DNA of 64,000 bases from Methyloversatilis sp. (GTDB taxonomy: Bacteria; Pseudomonadota; Gammaproteobacteria; Burkholderiales; Rhodocyclaceae): assembly GCA_016791045.1 (NCBI GenBank), contig JAEUNO010000032.1:124001-188000 (forward strand), read 5' to 3'. The notes beneath the pieces were generated by a model that was given only the letters and a program-made list of their open reading frames with translations, was not told the DNA's origin and did not search any database. Below are positions 43,121 to 54,295 of this stretch, piece by piece. How positions within the stretch are numbered: the stretch's first letter is position 1; every line of letters starts with the position of its first letter. Made by a program: the position numbers and the translations under genes.

Positions 43121-43144
43121 GGGTGGATCAAGAAAAATCCACCC
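43121..43144 (-). terminator. Hairpin downstream of pnp
   Basis: GGGTGGAT (43121-43128) and ATCCACCC (43137-43144) form a perfect 8-bp stem with an eight-base loop, 13 bases after the pnp stop. On the minus strand no T tract follows, so it may protect the mRNA 3' end more than terminate transcription. Confidence 0.5.
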
Positions 43145-43157
43145 TGCCCCGCGGTCA

Positions 43158-45272
43158 TCACTCCTGCGGGTCGGTTGCTTCCGGCGCCGCGAGCAGCGCC
43201 TTCATCGACAGGCGGATGCGGCCCTTTTCGTCGGTCTCCAGCACCTTCACCTTCACCTGCTGGCCTTCCTTCAGGTGGTCGGCGACGTTGGCGATGCGCT
43301 CGTTCGCGATCTGGGAAATGTGCAGCAGACCGTCCTTGCCCGGCAGCACGCTGACGATGGCACCGAAATCGAGCAGACGCAGCACCGTGCCGTCATACAC
43401 CTTGCCCACTTCGACTTCCGCCGTGATCGCCTCGATGCGGCGTTTGGCGTTTTCGGCGGCTTCGGCGCTGACCGACGCGATGGTGATCGTGCCGTCGTCG
43501 CCGATGTCGATCGTGGCGCCGGTCTCTTCCGTCAGCGCGCGGATGACGGCGCCGCCCTTGCCGATCACGTCGCGGATCTTTTCCGGATTGATCTTCATCG
43601 TCAGCAGGCGCGGTGCGTAGGTCGACACGCCTTCACGGGCGCCGCTCATCGATTCCTGCATGATGCCCAGGATGTGCTTGCGCGCCTCGTGCGCCTGCGC
43701 CAGCGCGACCTGCATGATTTCCTTCGTGATGCCCTGGATCTTGATGTCCATCTGCAGTGCGGTGATGCCGTTGTCGGTACCCGCCACCTTGAAGTCCATG
43801 TCGCCCAGATGATCTTCGTCACCGAGGATGTCGGTCAGCACTGCAAAGCGGTTGCCGTCCTTGATCAGGCCCATGGCGATGCCGGCCACGTGCGCCTTCA
43901 GCGGTACGCCGGCGTCCATCAGGGCGAGCGAGCCGCCGCACACGGAAGCCATCGACGACGAACCGTTCGATTCGGTGATTTCAGACACCACACGCATCGA
44001 GTAGCTGAATTCGTCGGCCGGCGGCAGCACGGCGAGCAGCGCGCGCTTGGCCAGACGGCCGTGGCCGATTTCGCGACGCTTCGGCGTGCCGAAACGGCCG
44101 GCTTCGCCGGTGGCGAACGGCGGCATGTTGTAGTGGAGCATGAAGCGGTCGCGATATTCGCCGCCCAGCGCATCGATGATCTGCTCGTCACGACCGGTGC
44201 CCAGCGTGGCGATGACCAGCGCCTGCGTTTCGCCGCGGGTGAACAGCGCCGAACCGTGGGTGCGCGGCAGCACGCTGTTGCGGATGTGGATCGGACGCAC
44301 GGTGCGCGTGTCGCGACCGTCGATACGCGGCTCGCCGTTCAGGATGCGGCTGCGGACGATGCGGGCTTCGATGTCGAAGAAGTAGTTCTTGATGGTGTTG
44401 ACGTCCGGCGCATTGGCCGCGTCGGCGGTCAGTGCGGCAACGACTTCGTTGCGGAGCTCGTTCACGCGCTGGCTGCGCGTCTGCTTCTGCGTGATGCGGT
44501 AGGCTTCCTGCAGCTTGGCTTCGGCCAGACCGATGATGCTGTTCCACAGCGCTTCGTCACGAGCCGGTGCCTGCCAGTCCCATTCGGGCTTGCCGGCGAC
44601 TTCGACCAGTTCGTTGATCGCGTTGATGGCGGCCTGCATCTGTTCGTGACCGAACACGACGGCGCCCAGCATGACCTCTTCCGACAGCTGCATCGCTTCC
44701 GATTCCACCATCAGCACTGCGGCTTCGGTTCCGGCGACGACCAGATTCAGTTCGCTGGTCTTCAGCTCGGTGGCGGTCGGGTTCAGGATGTACTGACCGT
44801 TGGCGTAACCGACGCGTGCCGCACCGATCGGGCCGCTGAACGGGATGCCGGAAATCGACAGCGCAGCCGACGTGCCGATCATTGCCGGAATATCGGAATC
44901 GACTTCCGGATTCAGCGACAGCACCTGCACGATGACCTGCACTTCGTTGTAGAAACCTTCCGGAAACAACGGGCGGATCGGGCGATCGATCAGACGCGAC
45001 GTCAGCGTTTCCTTCTCGCTCGGACGACCTTCGCGCTTGAAGAAACCACCCGGAATGCGACCGGCGGCATAGAACTTTTCGGCGTAATCGACGGTGAGCG
45101 GAAAAAAGTCCTGCCCCGGCTTGGCCGTCTTCGAGGCCACGACAGTGGCCAGCACCACGGTTTCGTCGATGCTCACCATGACGGCACCACCAGCCTGGCG
45201 GGCGACCTCACCGGTCTCCAGCACCACCTTCTGGTTGCCGAACATGAATTCCTTGCGGGTAGCGTTAAGCAA
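43158..45272 (-). CDS. pnp: Polyribonucleotide nucleotidyltransferase
   Basis: This 704-residue PNPase is the phosphorolytic 3'-5' exoribonuclease of RNA turnover. Two RNase PH domains are visible: the first with [17 protein letters not shown], the second with [20 protein letters not shown] and the [20 protein letters not shown] active-site region. A KH domain follows ([20 protein letters not shown]), then an S1 domain at the C-terminus ([18 protein letters not shown]). It is the last gene of the rimP-infB-rpsO block, and a strong hairpin lies between rpsO and its start, as in E. coli, where RNase III and PNPase autoregulation act. Length is normal. Confidence 0.97.
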   Translation of the reverse strand: MLNATRKEFMFGNQKVVLETGEVARQAGGAVMVSIDETVVLATVVASKTAKPGQDFFPLTVDYAEKFYAAGRIPGGFFKREGRPSEKETLTSRLIDRPIRPLFPEGFYNEVQVIVQVLSLNPEVDSDIPAMIGTSAALSISGIPFSGPIGAARVGYANGQYILNPTATELKTSELNLVVAGTEAAVLMVESEAMQLSEEVMLGAVVFGHEQMQAAINAINELVEVAGKPEWDWQAPARDEALWNSIIGLAEAKLQEAYRITQKQTRSQRVNELRNEVVAALTADAANAPDVNTIKNYFFDIEARIVRSRILNGEPRIDGRDTRTVRPIHIRNSVLPRTHGSALFTRGETQALVIATLGTGRDEQIIDALGGEYRDRFMLHYNMPPFATGEAGRFGTPKRREIGHGRLAKRALLAVLPPADEFSYSMRVVSEITESNGSSSMASVCGGSLALMDAGVPLKAHVAGIAMGLIKDGNRFAVLTDILGDEDHLGDMDFKVAGTDNGITALQMDIKIQGITKEIMQVALAQAHEARKHILGIMQESMSGAREGVSTYAPRLLTMKINPEKIRDVIGKGGAVIRALTEETGATIDIGDDGTITIASVSAEAAENAKRRIEAITAEVEVGKVYDGTVLRLLDFGAIVSVLPGKDGLLHISQIANERIANVADHLKEGQQVKVKVLETDEKGRIRLSMKALLAAPEATDPQE

Positions 45273-45317
45273 GTTGATTCCTTTCGTTTCGATTCACGGC
45301 GGACTTGCGCGCCCGCC

Positions 45318-45356
45318 AAAAAACAAACCGGCGGAGTCGCATGGACTCACGCCGGT
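45318..45356 (-). terminator. Long hairpin with T tract between rpsO and pnp
   Basis: On the minus strand ACCGGCG-t-GAGTC, loop CATGC, GACTC-CGCCGGT forms a 12-pair stem with a one-base bulge, followed by TTTGTTTTTT. It can act as the rpsO terminator with partial read-through into pnp, and as an RNase processing site in the pnp leader. Confidence 0.85.
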
Positions 45357-45403
45357 GTGTTGTGTCAGGCCGATGAAGGCTTGACCGTAGTCTGCAGAAG
45401 CAA

Positions 45404-45673
45404 TTACTTGCGCAGCCCGAGACGTCCGATCAGCGCACGATAGCTGTCTGCATCGGTGCGCTTGAGGTAATCAAGCAGCTTGCGACGCTGACTTACCATC
45501 TTGAGCAGACCACGGCGGGAGTGGTGGTCCTTCACGTGTTCCTTGAAATGGCCGGTGAGGCCATTGATGCGTGCGGTCAGCAGGGCAACCTGGACTTCGG
45601 GTGACCCCGTATCGCCGGCCACGCGCTGGAAGTCAGCCACAATGCGGGCTTTTTCGGCGGTAACGATAGCCAT
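45404..45673 (-). CDS. rpsO: Ribosomal protein S15
   Basis: This 89-residue protein is the primary 16S rRNA-binding protein S15 of the 30S platform. The sequence has the family features [17 protein letters not shown], a loop [17 protein letters not shown]-type segment with the rRNA-binding His and Asp, and [20 protein letters not shown] near the end. Length is exactly the norm. It sits between truB and pnp, the usual order. Confidence 0.98.
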   Translation of the reverse strand: MAIVTAEKARIVADFQRVAGDTGSPEVQVALLTARINGLTGHFKEHVKDHHSRRGLLKMVSQRRKLLDYLKRTDADSYRALIGRLGLRK

Positions 45674-45729
45674 CTATCTAAACTCTCTCGTCTGGAAAAC
45701 CCAAAATTATACGCCAGAACGGCGCAATC

Positions 45730-46659
45730 TCAAGCCTTTTGGCCACTTTCCTGAGGCAAAAGGCGTTTCACCTGCAATCGACCGGAACATGCACTGACCA
45801 GTCCGAGAAACACTGTACCGTCATACGCCCGGGTCACCTGTCCTTCGACCATGGACGCGCCGCCCGCGAAGGCGTCAAGCGGCACGATCTGACCCTGGAT
45901 CAGCCGTCGTGCCGACTCTCCATCGAGCTGGCAGGCCGGCAGATCCTGCAAAAGACAGTCGGGCGGAAGCAGCAGATCCGCGCGTTGCGCCTCGTCGAGT
46001 GCGGCGAGCGTTTCGAGCGTATGCGCGGTGTCGAGCGACAGGGGGCCGGTCAGCGTGCGCCGCAAGCCGCTCAGGTGCGCACCGCAGCCGAGCATTTCGC
46101 CGATGTCTTCGGCCAGCGTGCGGATGTAGGTACCCTTGCTGCAGCGCACCCGCATCGAAAATGCGGGCAGTGCGCAGTCGAGCAATTCGATGTCGTGGAT
46201 GCGTACGTGGCGTACTGCGCGCTCGATGGTTTCGCCGGCACGCGCGTATTCGTACAGCGCCTTGCCCTGGTGCTTGAGTGCGGAATGCATCGGCGGAATC
46301 TGCTCGATGTCGCCGCGGTGGGCGGCCAGCGCGCCCAGCAGGCGTTCGAGACTCACGTCGACCGGACGGGTGTCGAGGATTTCGCCCTCGGCGTCGCCGG
46401 TGCGGGTGCGCACGCCCAGCCTGACCTGCGCGAGATACTCCTTGTCGGCATCCAGCATCAGTCCGGCAAAGCGCGTCGCATCGCCGAAACAGACGGGGAG
46501 CAGCCCGCTGGCGAGAGGATCGAGCGTGCCGGTGTGACCCGCGCGGGCAGCCTGGAACAGGCGCCGTGCTTTCTGAAGCGCGTCGTTGGAGCTCAGGCCG
46601 ATGGGCTTGTCGAGCAGCAGCACGCCATGAACCGCTTTCCAGCGCGAACGGGGTTGCAA
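45730..46659 (-). CDS. truB: tRNA pseudouridine(55) synthase
   Basis: This 309-residue enzyme makes pseudouridine 55 in the T-loop of tRNAs. The catalytic aspartate D47 is in GHTGTLDPLASGLLPVC, and KGTYIRTLAEDIGEMLGCGA and a C-terminal PUA-like region are present. The start is TTG 46659, which begins one base after the rbfA stop (TGAGTTG), so translation is probably coupled. No in-frame ATG lies upstream of the conserved HGVLLLDKPIG segment. Length is typical. Confidence 0.95.
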   Translation of the reverse strand: MQPRSRWKAVHGVLLLDKPIGLSSNDALQKARRLFQAARAGHTGTLDPLASGLLPVCFGDATRFAGLMLDADKEYLAQVRLGVRTRTGDAEGEILDTRPVDVSLERLLGALAAHRGDIEQIPPMHSALKHQGKALYEYARAGETIERAVRHVRIHDIELLDCALPAFSMRVRCSKGTYIRTLAEDIGEMLGCGAHLSGLRRTLTGPLSLDTAHTLETLAALDEAQRADLLLPPDCLLQDLPACQLDGESARRLIQGQIVPLDAFAGGASMVEGQVTRAYDGTVFLGLVSACSGRLQVKRLLPQESGQKA

Positions 46660-46660
46660 C

Positions 46661-47035
46661 TCAGTCTTCGCCGCTCGAGGAAGGCCCGGAATGCAGCGCC
46701 TTGTCGATCAGGCGCGACAGGTGATCGGCGCGTGCAAGCGTCTCGTCATGCACGAAATGCAGCGCCGGCGTGGTGTGTATGCGTACCCGGCGGCCCAGCT
46801 CGCGGCGCAGGAAACCCGACGCGCGCACCAGGCCTTCCTGGATGTGCTCCAGTGCCTCACCCTCCGCCATCGTGGTGTAGAAAATCTTGGCGTGCGCGTA
46901 ATCCGGCGTGATCTCGACCGCGGTCAGCGAAATCATGCCGACGCGCGGGTCCTTCAACTCGGTCGCGATCAGTTGCGCAAGTTCGCGGCGGATCGCTTCC
47001 GATACCCGGTCGCTGCGTGAATAACGTTCGCTCAT
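46661..47035 (-). CDS. rbfA: 30S ribosome-binding factor A
   Basis: This 124-residue KH-fold protein helps mature the 16S rRNA 5' end and is needed at low temperature. The sequence RVSEAIRRELAQLIATELKD at the start and GMISLTAVEITPDYAHAKIF in the middle are family hallmarks. It follows infB by 18 bases and precedes truB by one base, the canonical order. Length is normal. Confidence 0.96.
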   Translation of the reverse strand: MSERYSRSDRVSEAIRRELAQLIATELKDPRVGMISLTAVEITPDYAHAKIFYTTMAEGEALEHIQEGLVRASGFLRRELGRRVRIHTTPALHFVHDETLARADHLSRLIDKALHSGPSSSGED

Positions 47036-47053
47036 CTGATGGGCGGGCCGAAA

Positions 47054-49798
47054 TCAGGCCAGCTTTCGGGCGATCTCTTCGATCTCGAACACTTCGAGCT
47101 GGTCGAGTTCTTCGATTTCGTTGTAGCCGCGCAGCGACAGGCCGCACTCGTAGCCTTCCTTCACTTCCTTCACGTCGTCCTTGAAACGCTTGAGCGATTC
47201 GAGTTCGCCGGTCCAGACGACCACATTGTTGCGCAGCAGGCGCGCACTGGCGCCACGCTTGACCAGACCCGAGGTGACCATGCAGCCGGCGATGGTGCCG
47301 ATCTTGGTGCCGCGGAACACCTGGCGGATTTCCACGGTACCCAGGATGTTCTCGCGCTTCTCCGGGGAAAGCATGCCGGACAGCGCCGCCTTCACCTCAT
47401 CGACAGCTTCGTAGATGATCGTGTAGTAGCGGATGTCGACACCGAAATTCTCGGCCAGCTTGCGGGCGCCGACGTCGGCACGCACGTTGAAGCCGATGAT
47501 GACGCCCTTCGAAGCCTGCGCCAGATTGACGTCGGTTTCCGAAATGCCGCCGACCGCTGCGTGGATGACCTGCACCCGCACTTCCGGTGTCGACAGCTTG
47601 GTGAGCGACTGCACCAGCGCTTCCTGCGAACCCTGCACATCGGCCTTGATGATGAGCGGAAGGATCTTGACTTCGCCCTCGCCCATCTGCTCGAACATCG
47701 ATTCCAGCTTGGCCGCCTGCTGCTTGGCCAGCTTCACGTCGCGGAACTTGCCCTGACGGAACAGCGCGATTTCGCGCGCCTTGCGTTCGTCGCCCAGCAC
47801 GAGCGCTTCGTCGCCCGCAGCCGGAACATCGGACAGGCCCTGAATCTCGACCGGGATGGACGGGCCGGCTTCGCTGATCGACTTGCCCGCTTCGTCCAGC
47901 ATGGCGCGTACGCGACCGAACACCTGCCCGCACAGAATGATGTCTCCGCGCTTGAGCGTGCCCTGCTGCACCAGCACGGACGCCACCGGGCCCTTGCCCT
48001 TGTCGAGCCTCGCTTCGATCACCAGACCACGGGCCGGCGCGTCGCGCGGGGCGGTCAGTTCAAGCACTTCAGCCTGCAGCAGCACGTTCTCGAGCAGTTC
48101 ATCGATGCCAGTACCGACCTTGGCGGAGACCGAAATGAACGGCGAGTCGCCACCGTATTCTTCCGGCACGACGCCTTCGGCGACCAGCTCCTGCTTGACG
48201 CGATCGGGACTGGCGCCCGGCTTGTCGATCTTGTTGATCGCCACGATCAGCGGCACATTGGCCGCCTTGGCGTGGTGGATGGCTTCGCGCGTCTGCGGCA
48301 TCACGCCGTCATCCGCGGCAACCACCAGAATCACGAGGTCGGTCGCCTTGGCACCGCGGGCACGCATGGCCGTGAAGGCCTCGTGACCCGGCGTGTCGAG
48401 GAAGGTGATCATGCCGCGCGGCGTATCGACGTGATAGGCGCCGATGTGCTGCGTGATGCCGCCCGCTTCGCCTGCGGCCACGCGGGCGCGCCGGATGTAG
48501 TCGAGCAGCGAGGTCTTGCCATGATCGACGTGACCCATGACCGTGACGACCGGCGCACGCGGCAGCAGTTCGACGTCCCTGTGTTCTTCCGTGGTTTCGC
48601 CGAGGAAGGCTTCCGGGTCGTCCAGCTTCGCCGGCTTGGCGATGTGGCCCATTTCCTCGACCAGAATCATGGCCGTTTCCTGGTCAAGCACCTGATTGAT
48701 CGTGACCATCTGACCGAGCTTCATCAGCACCTTGATCAGTTCTGTGGCCTTGATTGCCATCTTGTGCGCCAGATCGGCCACCGAAATCGTCTCCGGCACC
48801 AGCACTTCACGCACCACGGCCTCGACCGGCGCCTGCTGCTGGCCTCCCTGGTCGTGGTCGCGGTGGTTGCGTCCCTTGGGACCACCGCGCCAGCCACCGG
48901 TACCGGCATCGCCACGGGTCTTGATCTGGCGGCGTTTCGCCGCGTCGTCCTTCCAGGCAGTGCCCGGCTTCGCCTTGGCGGCAGGCGCCGGCTTGGCCTT
49001 GGCACCCTTGTCATCGACCTTGGCCGGCTTGTGAAGCGTTCCCGGCGTCGCCTTCGGGGCAGCGGTTGCGACTTTTGCAGCCTCTACCGCCGCCTTCTCC
49101 TTGGCGGCCTCTTCTTCCTGGGCGCGAACCTGACGCGCCTCGAGGTCTATGCGCAGCTGGACCTCGCGTTCCTTCTTTGCCTTGAGCTCGCGTTCCTGGA
49201 TCGCCAGCAATTCCGAGTGTCGCTTGGCTTCGCGTTCGCGGGCCGAAGGTGCACGCAGAACAGGCGCATCGGGCACGACATCCGCAGTCGCTTCGCTTGC
49301 CGCGACCTCAGGTACCGGCTCATCAGCAATTTCTTCAACCGCCGCCTCAACAGGTTCCGGCTCAGGTTCGGCAACCGGGATCACGACCGGTGCTTCTACC
49401 GGTTCGGGAATCACCACAGGCTCGGGCGCGACGATTTCCTCGACAACCGGAACGTCGGCAACCGCCTTCTGTGCCGCCTCTTCAGCCAGCAGCTCGGCCG
49501 GATCCCGTTTGACCAGAACGCGCTTCTTGCGCACTTCGACCTGAACGGTCCGCGCCTGTCCGGACGAATTGGTCGCCTTGATTTCGGTCGTTTCGCGACG
49601 AGTCAGCGTGATCTTCGTCTTTCCCGCGGTGTCACCGTGCTGACGACGCAAGTAGTCGAGCAGGCGGGACTTGTCCTGTTCGGTCAGCGAATCACGTTCG
49701 CTCTGCTTGTCGACACCCGCGTGCCGGAGCTGTTCGAGCAGCGCGGCAGCCGGCATTTTCAGCTCGGTCGCAAATTGGGAAACACTCATCAACGCCAT
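47054..49798 (-). CDS. infB: Translation initiation factor IF-2
   Basis: This 914-residue GTPase brings initiator tRNA to the ribosome. Residues 1-50 are the IF2 N-terminal fold ([20 protein letters not shown]). A long Glu/Ala/Lys/Pro-rich linker of low complexity follows to about 320. The G domain begins near 412 with [14 protein letters not shown], then [11 protein letters not shown] and NKIDKPGA. Domains II-IV end with [15 protein letters not shown] and [16 protein letters not shown]. It begins 12 bases after nusA. The length, with a long N-terminal region, is usual for betaproteobacteria. Confidence 0.98.
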   Translation of the reverse strand: MALMSVSQFATELKMPAAALLEQLRHAGVDKQSERDSLTEQDKSRLLDYLRRQHGDTAGKTKITLTRRETTEIKATNSSGQARTVQVEVRKKRVLVKRDPAELLAEEAAQKAVADVPVVEEIVAPEPVVIPEPVEAPVVIPVAEPEPEPVEAAVEEIADEPVPEVAASEATADVVPDAPVLRAPSAREREAKRHSELLAIQERELKAKKEREVQLRIDLEARQVRAQEEEAAKEKAAVEAAKVATAAPKATPGTLHKPAKVDDKGAKAKPAPAAKAKPGTAWKDDAAKRRQIKTRGDAGTGGWRGGPKGRNHRDHDQGGQQQAPVEAVVREVLVPETISVADLAHKMAIKATELIKVLMKLGQMVTINQVLDQETAMILVEEMGHIAKPAKLDDPEAFLGETTEEHRDVELLPRAPVVTVMGHVDHGKTSLLDYIRRARVAAGEAGGITQHIGAYHVDTPRGMITFLDTPGHEAFTAMRARGAKATDLVILVVAADDGVMPQTREAIHHAKAANVPLIVAINKIDKPGASPDRVKQELVAEGVVPEEYGGDSPFISVSAKVGTGIDELLENVLLQAEVLELTAPRDAPARGLVIEARLDKGKGPVASVLVQQGTLKRGDIILCGQVFGRVRAMLDEAGKSISEAGPSIPVEIQGLSDVPAAGDEALVLGDERKAREIALFRQGKFRDVKLAKQQAAKLESMFEQMGEGEVKILPLIIKADVQGSQEALVQSLTKLSTPEVRVQVIHAAVGGISETDVNLAQASKGVIIGFNVRADVGARKLAENFGVDIRYYTIIYEAVDEVKAALSGMLSPEKRENILGTVEIRQVFRGTKIGTIAGCMVTSGLVKRGASARLLRNNVVVWTGELESLKRFKDDVKEVKEGYECGLSLRGYNEIEELDQLEVFEIEEIARKLA

Positions 49799-49810
49799 AC
49801 CTGTCCTCGA

Positions 49811-51283
49811 TTATTCAAACCAGTGCGCGCGCGCAGTGGTAATCAGCGATGTCGCACGTGCGGAATCGATGCCGGCGATTTCAACCAGTTCATCGACCGC
49901 CAGATCTGCGAGATCGTCACGCGATCGCACATTGGCTCGCGCAAGCTGCGCAGCCAGTGGCTTGTCCATGCCATCCAACCCGAGCAGGTCGTCATCGACC
50001 TGTTCCAGTTGCTCCTCATCCACGATGGCTTCGGTCAGCAACACGTTGCGTGCGCGGTTGCGCAATTCATTGACCGTGTCTTCGTCGAACGCCTCGATCT
50101 CGAGCACTTCGGCCAGCGGCACGTAGGCAACCTCTTCCAGCGTCGAGAAACCTTCCTCGATCAGGATGTCGGCAACTTCTTCATCCACATCAAGCTTCGC
50201 CATGAACAGCAGCCGGATGGCCGCGTTCTCGGCGTCGGACTTGGCGGCCGACTGTTCGATGGTCATCAGGTTGATCTTCCAGCCCGTCAGCTCCGACGCA
50301 AGGCGCACGTTCTGGCCACTGCGTCCGATGGCGATCGCCAGATTGTCCTCGCTGACGACGACATCCATGCTGTGTGCGTCTTCGTCGACCACGATACTCG
50401 CGACTTCAGCCGGCGCCAGCGCGCCAATGACGAATTGCGCCGGGTCGGGCGACCACAGGATGATATCCACCCGCTCGCCACCGAGTTCATTGGTCACCGC
50501 CTGCACGCGCGAACCGCGCATGCCGATGCAGGTACCCTGCGGATCGACGCGCGGATCGTTTGATTTCACTGCGATCTTGGCGCGAATGCCGGGATCGCGA
50601 GCCGCGCCCTTGATTTCGATCAGGCCGTCTTCGATCTCGGGCACTTCGAGCTCGAACAGCTTCATGATGAATTCAGGCACGGTGCGCGACAGGATGATCT
50701 GCGGACCGCGCGCCTGACGGTCAACCCGCAGCAGGATGGCCTTGACGCGATCGCCGACACGCAGATTTTCACGCGCAATGATGTGTTCGCGCGGCAGCAG
50801 GGCTTCCAGACGACCGCATTCGATGATGGCGTTGCCGCGCTCGATGCGCTTGATGGTGCCGGTGACCAGATGATCCTTGCGTTCGAGGAAATCGCTCAGG
50901 ATCTGCTCGCGTTCGGCATCGCGGATGCGCTGCAGGATGACCTGCTTGGCGGCCTGTGCGCCGATGCGACCGAAATCGATCGGCTCCAGCGCCTCTTCGA
51001 TGTACTCGTCGAGCTGCACGTCGGAAATCTGTTCCTGCGCATCGGTCAGGCCGATCTGCGCCTCTTCGTTTTCGAGTTCGCTGTCCGGCACCACCAGCCA
51101 GCGACGAAAGGATTCGTACTCGCCGGTTTCGCGGTCGATGGTCACGCGCACGTCGGCGTCGTCGTGGGTACGCTTCTTCGTGGCCGAAGCCAGAGCAGAT
51201 TCAAGTGCGCCAAACACCACTTCGCGGGCGACATTCTTTTCGCGCGCCAGCGCATCAACCAGCAACAGAATCTCGCGACTCAT
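49811..51283 (-). CDS. nusA: Transcription termination/antitermination factor NusA
   Basis: This 490-residue RNA-polymerase-binding factor has an N-terminal polymerase-binding domain (1-130), an S1 domain (about 135-200; [16 protein letters not shown]), two KH domains (about 230-340; [10 protein letters not shown]-like and [17 protein letters not shown]) and C-terminal acidic repeats (about 365-490). It starts on ATG 51283, overlapping the rimP stop by four bases (ATGA). In E. coli NusA represses its own operon through leader terminators; a leader terminator is visible here at 51758-51783. Confidence 0.97.
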   Translation of the reverse strand: MSREILLLVDALAREKNVAREVVFGALESALASATKKRTHDDADVRVTIDRETGEYESFRRWLVVPDSELENEEAQIGLTDAQEQISDVQLDEYIEEALEPIDFGRIGAQAAKQVILQRIRDAEREQILSDFLERKDHLVTGTIKRIERGNAIIECGRLEALLPREHIIARENLRVGDRVKAILLRVDRQARGPQIILSRTVPEFIMKLFELEVPEIEDGLIEIKGAARDPGIRAKIAVKSNDPRVDPQGTCIGMRGSRVQAVTNELGGERVDIILWSPDPAQFVIGALAPAEVASIVVDEDAHSMDVVVSEDNLAIAIGRSGQNVRLASELTGWKINLMTIEQSAAKSDAENAAIRLLFMAKLDVDEEVADILIEEGFSTLEEVAYVPLAEVLEIEAFDEDTVNELRNRARNVLLTEAIVDEEQLEQVDDDLLGLDGMDKPLAAQLARANVRSRDDLADLAVDELVEIAGIDSARATSLITTARAHWFE

Positions 51284-51732
51284 CGTTTCAACTCCTGCTT
51301 GCGTTCAAAGTCCGGCACCAGACGGGCGCGCTCGATCTGCGACAACTCGAACTCGTGTGCCACACCCTTGATTTCCATGGTCAGTCGGCCGTCGCTGACA
51401 CCTGCGAGGCGCCCGCTGAAACTTCTCTGGTTGTTCAACGGGATGCGTAACCGAAGCTGCGCTTCCTGCCCGGTGAAACGGATGAAGTCGGCCGCTTTCT
51501 TGAGCGGTCTGTCGAGACCGGGCGACGATACTTCGAGCCGGTCGTAATCGACGTTTTCAACAGTGAATAGCCGTGTGAGGTGATTACTCACCGTCACGCA
51601 GTCATCCACGGTGATGCCCTGTTCCGCATCGATGAAGATGCGCAGCAGGCGTCCGCGCGGGGACGTTTCCACATCGACCAGTTCGTATCCGAGCCCGCTA
51701 ACAGCCTGCTCGATGAGCTCTGCAACATTCAT
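51280..51732 (-). CDS. rimP: Ribosome maturation factor RimP
   Basis: This 150-residue protein assists 30S assembly. It begins [20 protein letters not shown] and has [18 protein letters not shown] and [20 protein letters not shown], the family signature. ATG 51732 is chosen; a longer in-frame frame starting at 51786 would run through a terminator-like hairpin and is rejected. It is the first gene of the operon rimP-nusA-infB-rbfA-truB-rpsO-pnp and overlaps nusA by four bases. Confidence 0.95.
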   Translation of the reverse strand: MNVAELIEQAVSGLGYELVDVETSPRGRLLRIFIDAEQGITVDDCVTVSNHLTRLFTVENVDYDRLEVSSPGLDRPLKKAADFIRFTGQEAQLRLRIPLNNQRSFSGRLAGVSDGRLTMEIKGVAHEFELSQIERARLVPDFERKQELKR

Positions 51733-51757
51733 CCTTGCAACACAATTCCGGACGCAC

Positions 51758-51783
51758 AAATAAAAAATGGGCTGACCGCCCAT
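51758..51783 (-). terminator. Leader terminator (attenuator candidate) of the rimP-nusA-infB operon
   Basis: On the minus strand ATGGGC-GGTCA-GCCCAT forms a six-pair stem with a five-base loop followed immediately by TTTTTATTT. It lies 26 bases upstream of the rimP start and downstream of a sigma70 promoter. It would cause premature termination of the operon unless read through. Confidence 0.7.
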
Positions 51784-51821
51784 CAAACAAACGCCGGCAC
51801 CGCCAGCGCGACAAGTCCGTT

Positions 51822-51851
51822 AGTGTATCAGAGCGCGACAATCCACTTCAA
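51822..51851 (-). promoter_or_regulatory. Sigma70 promoter of the rimP-nusA-infB operon
   Basis: On the minus strand TTGAAG (51851-51846) and TACACT (51827-51822) are separated by 18 bases. The predicted transcript start, near 51815, leaves a leader of about 80 bases that contains the hairpin at 51758-51783. Confidence 0.6.
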
Positions 51852-51893
51852 TATGAATGGCCAGATTGCCCGCGCACAAGGATGTTTTGGATG

Positions 51894-52955
51894 TCAGGAT
51901 TCGCCGGCTGGCGCGGCAGACGGGCGACGACGACGGCGCGGTGCACGCTTGCGCGGCGGCGCTTCGCCCTCGACACGCTGTGCCTGAACGGGCGCCTGGC
52001 CGGCAGGTGCGCCGTTGCCGGGTTCGCGTGGTTTGCGCGGGCCGCGCCGGCGGCCATTGCCCTGTCCCGGTTTGGGCGCCGGAGCGGCCTCCGCAGATTT
52101 CGCACGCGGCTTGCCGGAAGCCGGTACGGCAGTCAGCAGGCGGGACACTTCTTCCGGCTTGAGTTCTTCCGCTTCGCCGCGATGCAGGCGGCGTGGCAGC
52201 TCGAACGGTCCATAGCGCACGCGCATCAGCCGGCTCACCGCAAGGCCGACGGCCTCGAACATCCGGCGGACCTCGCGATTGCGCCCTTCCGAAATGGTGA
52301 CGCGATACCAGTGATTCGATCCCTCTCCGCCACCGTCGGACAAGGCATTGAACTTCGCGATGCCGTCTTCGAGTTCGATGCCGGTCGTCAGGCGGGTGGC
52401 CTGTTCGTCCGTCAGTTCGCCGATCAGACGCACGGCGTACTCGCGCTCGAGCTCGTAGCTCGGGTGCATCATCTTGTTGGCCAGCTCGCCACTGGTCGTG
52501 AACACCAGCAACCCGGAGGTGTTGAAGTCGAGCCGTCCGACCGCGATCCAGCGCCCGCCACCGACGCGCGGAAGCTTGTCGAATACCGACGGCCGGCCTT
52601 CCGGGTCATCGCGCGACACGATTTCACCTTCCGGCTTGTGATAGATGAGCACACGCGGCGCGCGCGGTGCGAAATGGATGTGGATGAGCTTGCCGTTGAC
52701 GCGGACCTTGTCTTCCGGCCCGACGCGCTGACCGACGTGGGCCGGCAGCGCGTTCACGCTGATGCGGCCGGCCACGATCCAGTCTTCCAGCTCGCGGCGC
52801 GATCCGAGTCCCATGTCGGCCAGCATCTTGTGCAGCTTCTGCGGCTCGGAAAACACGATCGGGCCGCGCTTCTTCGGACGGCTGTCCTGCGATCTGTAGT
52901 TGGCCACGTTGCCATTGACCTGGGGGCCGCCCGGTCTGCGCTTACCTTGCATCAT
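51894..52955 (-). CDS. rluB: 23S rRNA pseudouridine(2605) synthase
   Basis: This 353-residue pseudouridine synthase has an S4 domain ([20 protein letters not shown], near 40-60) and the RsuA/RluB catalytic domain with the aspartate in [14 protein letters not shown] (near 143-156). [20 protein letters not shown] follows further on. The C-terminal 80 residues are a basic, Pro/Ala/Arg-rich tail that is probably disordered. Its start overlaps the scpB end by 14 bases. This is the conserved scpA-scpB-rluB arrangement. Confidence 0.93.
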   Translation of the reverse strand: MMQGKRRPGGPQVNGNVANYRSQDSRPKKRGPIVFSEPQKLHKMLADMGLGSRRELEDWIVAGRISVNALPAHVGQRVGPEDKVRVNGKLIHIHFAPRAPRVLIYHKPEGEIVSRDDPEGRPSVFDKLPRVGGGRWIAVGRLDFNTSGLLVFTTSGELANKMMHPSYELEREYAVRLIGELTDEQATRLTTGIELEDGIAKFNALSDGGGEGSNHWYRVTISEGRNREVRRMFEAVGLAVSRLMRVRYGPFELPRRLHRGEAEELKPEEVSRLLTAVPASGKPRAKSAEAAPAPKPGQGNGRRRGPRKPREPGNGAPAGQAPVQAQRVEGEAPPRKRAPRRRRRPSAAPAGES

Positions 52956-53511
52956 CGAAATTCATCACCTTCTGTAGTTCGGCCAGGGGCGGCAGCTCGG
53001 CAAGCGTGCGCAGCCCCAGATCGTCGAGGAATCGTCGGGTGGTGGCGTACAGTGCCGGCCGCCCGGGGACCTCCCGGTAACCGACGCTGTCGATCCAGCC
53101 ACGCCCTTCAAGTGCCTTTATGATGCCCGGCGACACCGACACCCCGCGGATGTCCTCGATGTCGCCTCGCGTCACCGGCTGGCGATACGCAATGATCGCC
53201 AGCGTTTCCAGAACCGCGCGCGAGTAGCGCGGCGGCTTTTCGTTCTTCAGTTTTTCCAGATAAGGCTGCAGATCCGCGCGGGTGCGGAAGCGCCAACCGG
53301 ACGCGACCTGTATCAGTTCGACGCCGCGCCCCGACCAGTCGTCGCGCAATTCGTCGAGCAGTCGACGGAGCACCGACGCATCCAGTTCCTCATCGAACAT
53401 CCGTCTGAGTTCGGCGATCGAAAGTGCGTCCTGCGCTGCGAGCAGCGCCGCTTCGAGTATCCGCTTGATATCAGACGGGTTCGGCGACAGCAGGTGTGGC
53501 GTGTCGGACAT
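52942..53511 (-). CDS. scpB: Segregation and condensation protein B
   Basis: This 189-residue kleisin-associated winged-helix protein of the SMC-ScpAB condensin has [19 protein letters not shown] in the first winged helix and [20 protein letters not shown] in the second, with [15 protein letters not shown] near the end. ATG 53511 gives MSDTPHLL; an in-frame ATG at 53547 would lengthen the overlap with scpA. It overlaps scpA by about 40 bases and rluB by 14, so the three are translationally coupled. Confidence 0.93.
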   Translation of the reverse strand: MSDTPHLLSPNPSDIKRILEAALLAAQDALSIAELRRMFDEELDASVLRRLLDELRDDWSGRGVELIQVASGWRFRTRADLQPYLEKLKNEKPPRYSRAVLETLAIIAYRQPVTRGDIEDIRGVSVSPGIIKALEGRGWIDSVGYREVPGRPALYATTRRFLDDLGLRTLAELPPLAELQKVMNFDDAR

Positions 53512-54295
53512 AAATCGGCGCAAAAGCTTCAATCTGAAGCAGTTCAATCAGGTTCTCGCGGGCCAGTTCAAGTACCGCGAGGAAATTCACCACCATCTGC
53601 GCTGCCGGCGCACCGGCTTCGAACAGCTGGTCGAAGCGCAGCGAACCTTCGTCCGTCAGGCGTCGCAGGATGCCGGACATGAACTCACGTACCGACAGGG
53701 CCTCACGACTGACCTTGTGATGACGGGTGACGTCTGCGTGTCGCATCAGCGCCAGCCAAGCCAGCTGCAGATCCGCCGCGCTGACTGCGGGCTGGATCTC
53801 GGCGATGCGTTCGGCAACCTGCACGCCCACCCATTCATGCTCACGCTGCGCGCGCGGGATGGCGTCGAGCGCGAGCGAAGCTGCCTTCATCTGTTCATAT
53901 TCGATCAGCCGCCGAACGAGTTCGGCACGCGGATCTTCGCCTTCGTCCGTCGATTCGCGCGGCGGACGCGGCAGCAACATCCGGGATTTGATCTCCAGGA
54001 GCATCGCGGCCATCAGCAGATATTCAGCTGCAAGTTCAAGGCGATGCGTGCGCATGGCCTCGACATAGACCAGATACTGCGCGGTCAGTGGCGCCATCGG
54101 AATATCGAGGATGTCGACATTCGCCTTGCGGATCAGGTAGAGCAGCAGATCGAGCGGACCCTGGAACGCATCCAGGAACACTTCGAGCGCGTCGGGCGGA
54201 ATGTACAGGTCGAGCGGAAGTTTTTCCAGCGTCTCGCCGTACAACCGCACCGGGGTCGGCGCCGCGGCTTCAACCAGGAGCGCGTCGCCCGACAT
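53471..54295 (-). CDS. scpA: Segregation and condensation protein A (kleisin)
   Basis: This 274-residue kleisin bridges SMC heads. The N-terminal SMC-neck-binding part reads [20 protein letters not shown] and then [20 protein letters not shown] with [14 protein letters not shown]. The C-terminal winged helix is near 190-265. It begins one base inside the trpS stop region and overlaps scpB. Length is typical. Confidence 0.93.
   Translation of the reverse strand: MSGDALLVEAAAPTPVRLYGETLEKLPLDLYIPPDALEVFLDAFQGPLDLLLYLIRKANVDILDIPMAPLTAQYLVYVEAMRTHRLELAAEYLLMAAMLLEIKSRMLLPRPPRESTDEGEDPRAELVRRLIEYEQMKAASLALDAIPRAQREHEWVGVQVAERIAEIQPAVSAADLQLAWLALMRHADVTRHHKVSREALSVREFMSGILRRLTDEGSLRFDQLFEAGAPAAQMVVNFLAVLELARENLIELLQIEAFAPIYVRHATPAVAEPV

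Noticed and set aside
42946-43620. Plus-strand frames across the tRNA-Pro region and the end of pnp
   Set aside because: They are antisense to a verified tRNA and to the conserved S1 and KH domains of PNPase.
47039-50563. A very long plus-strand open frame antisense to infB and nusA
   Set aside because: It results from the G+C-rich codon bias of the real genes. infB and nusA are full length with all motifs.
51733-51786. An earlier in-frame start for rimP at 51786
   Set aside because: The extra residues would be coded by the hairpin and T tract of a leader terminator and do not match the family N-terminus.
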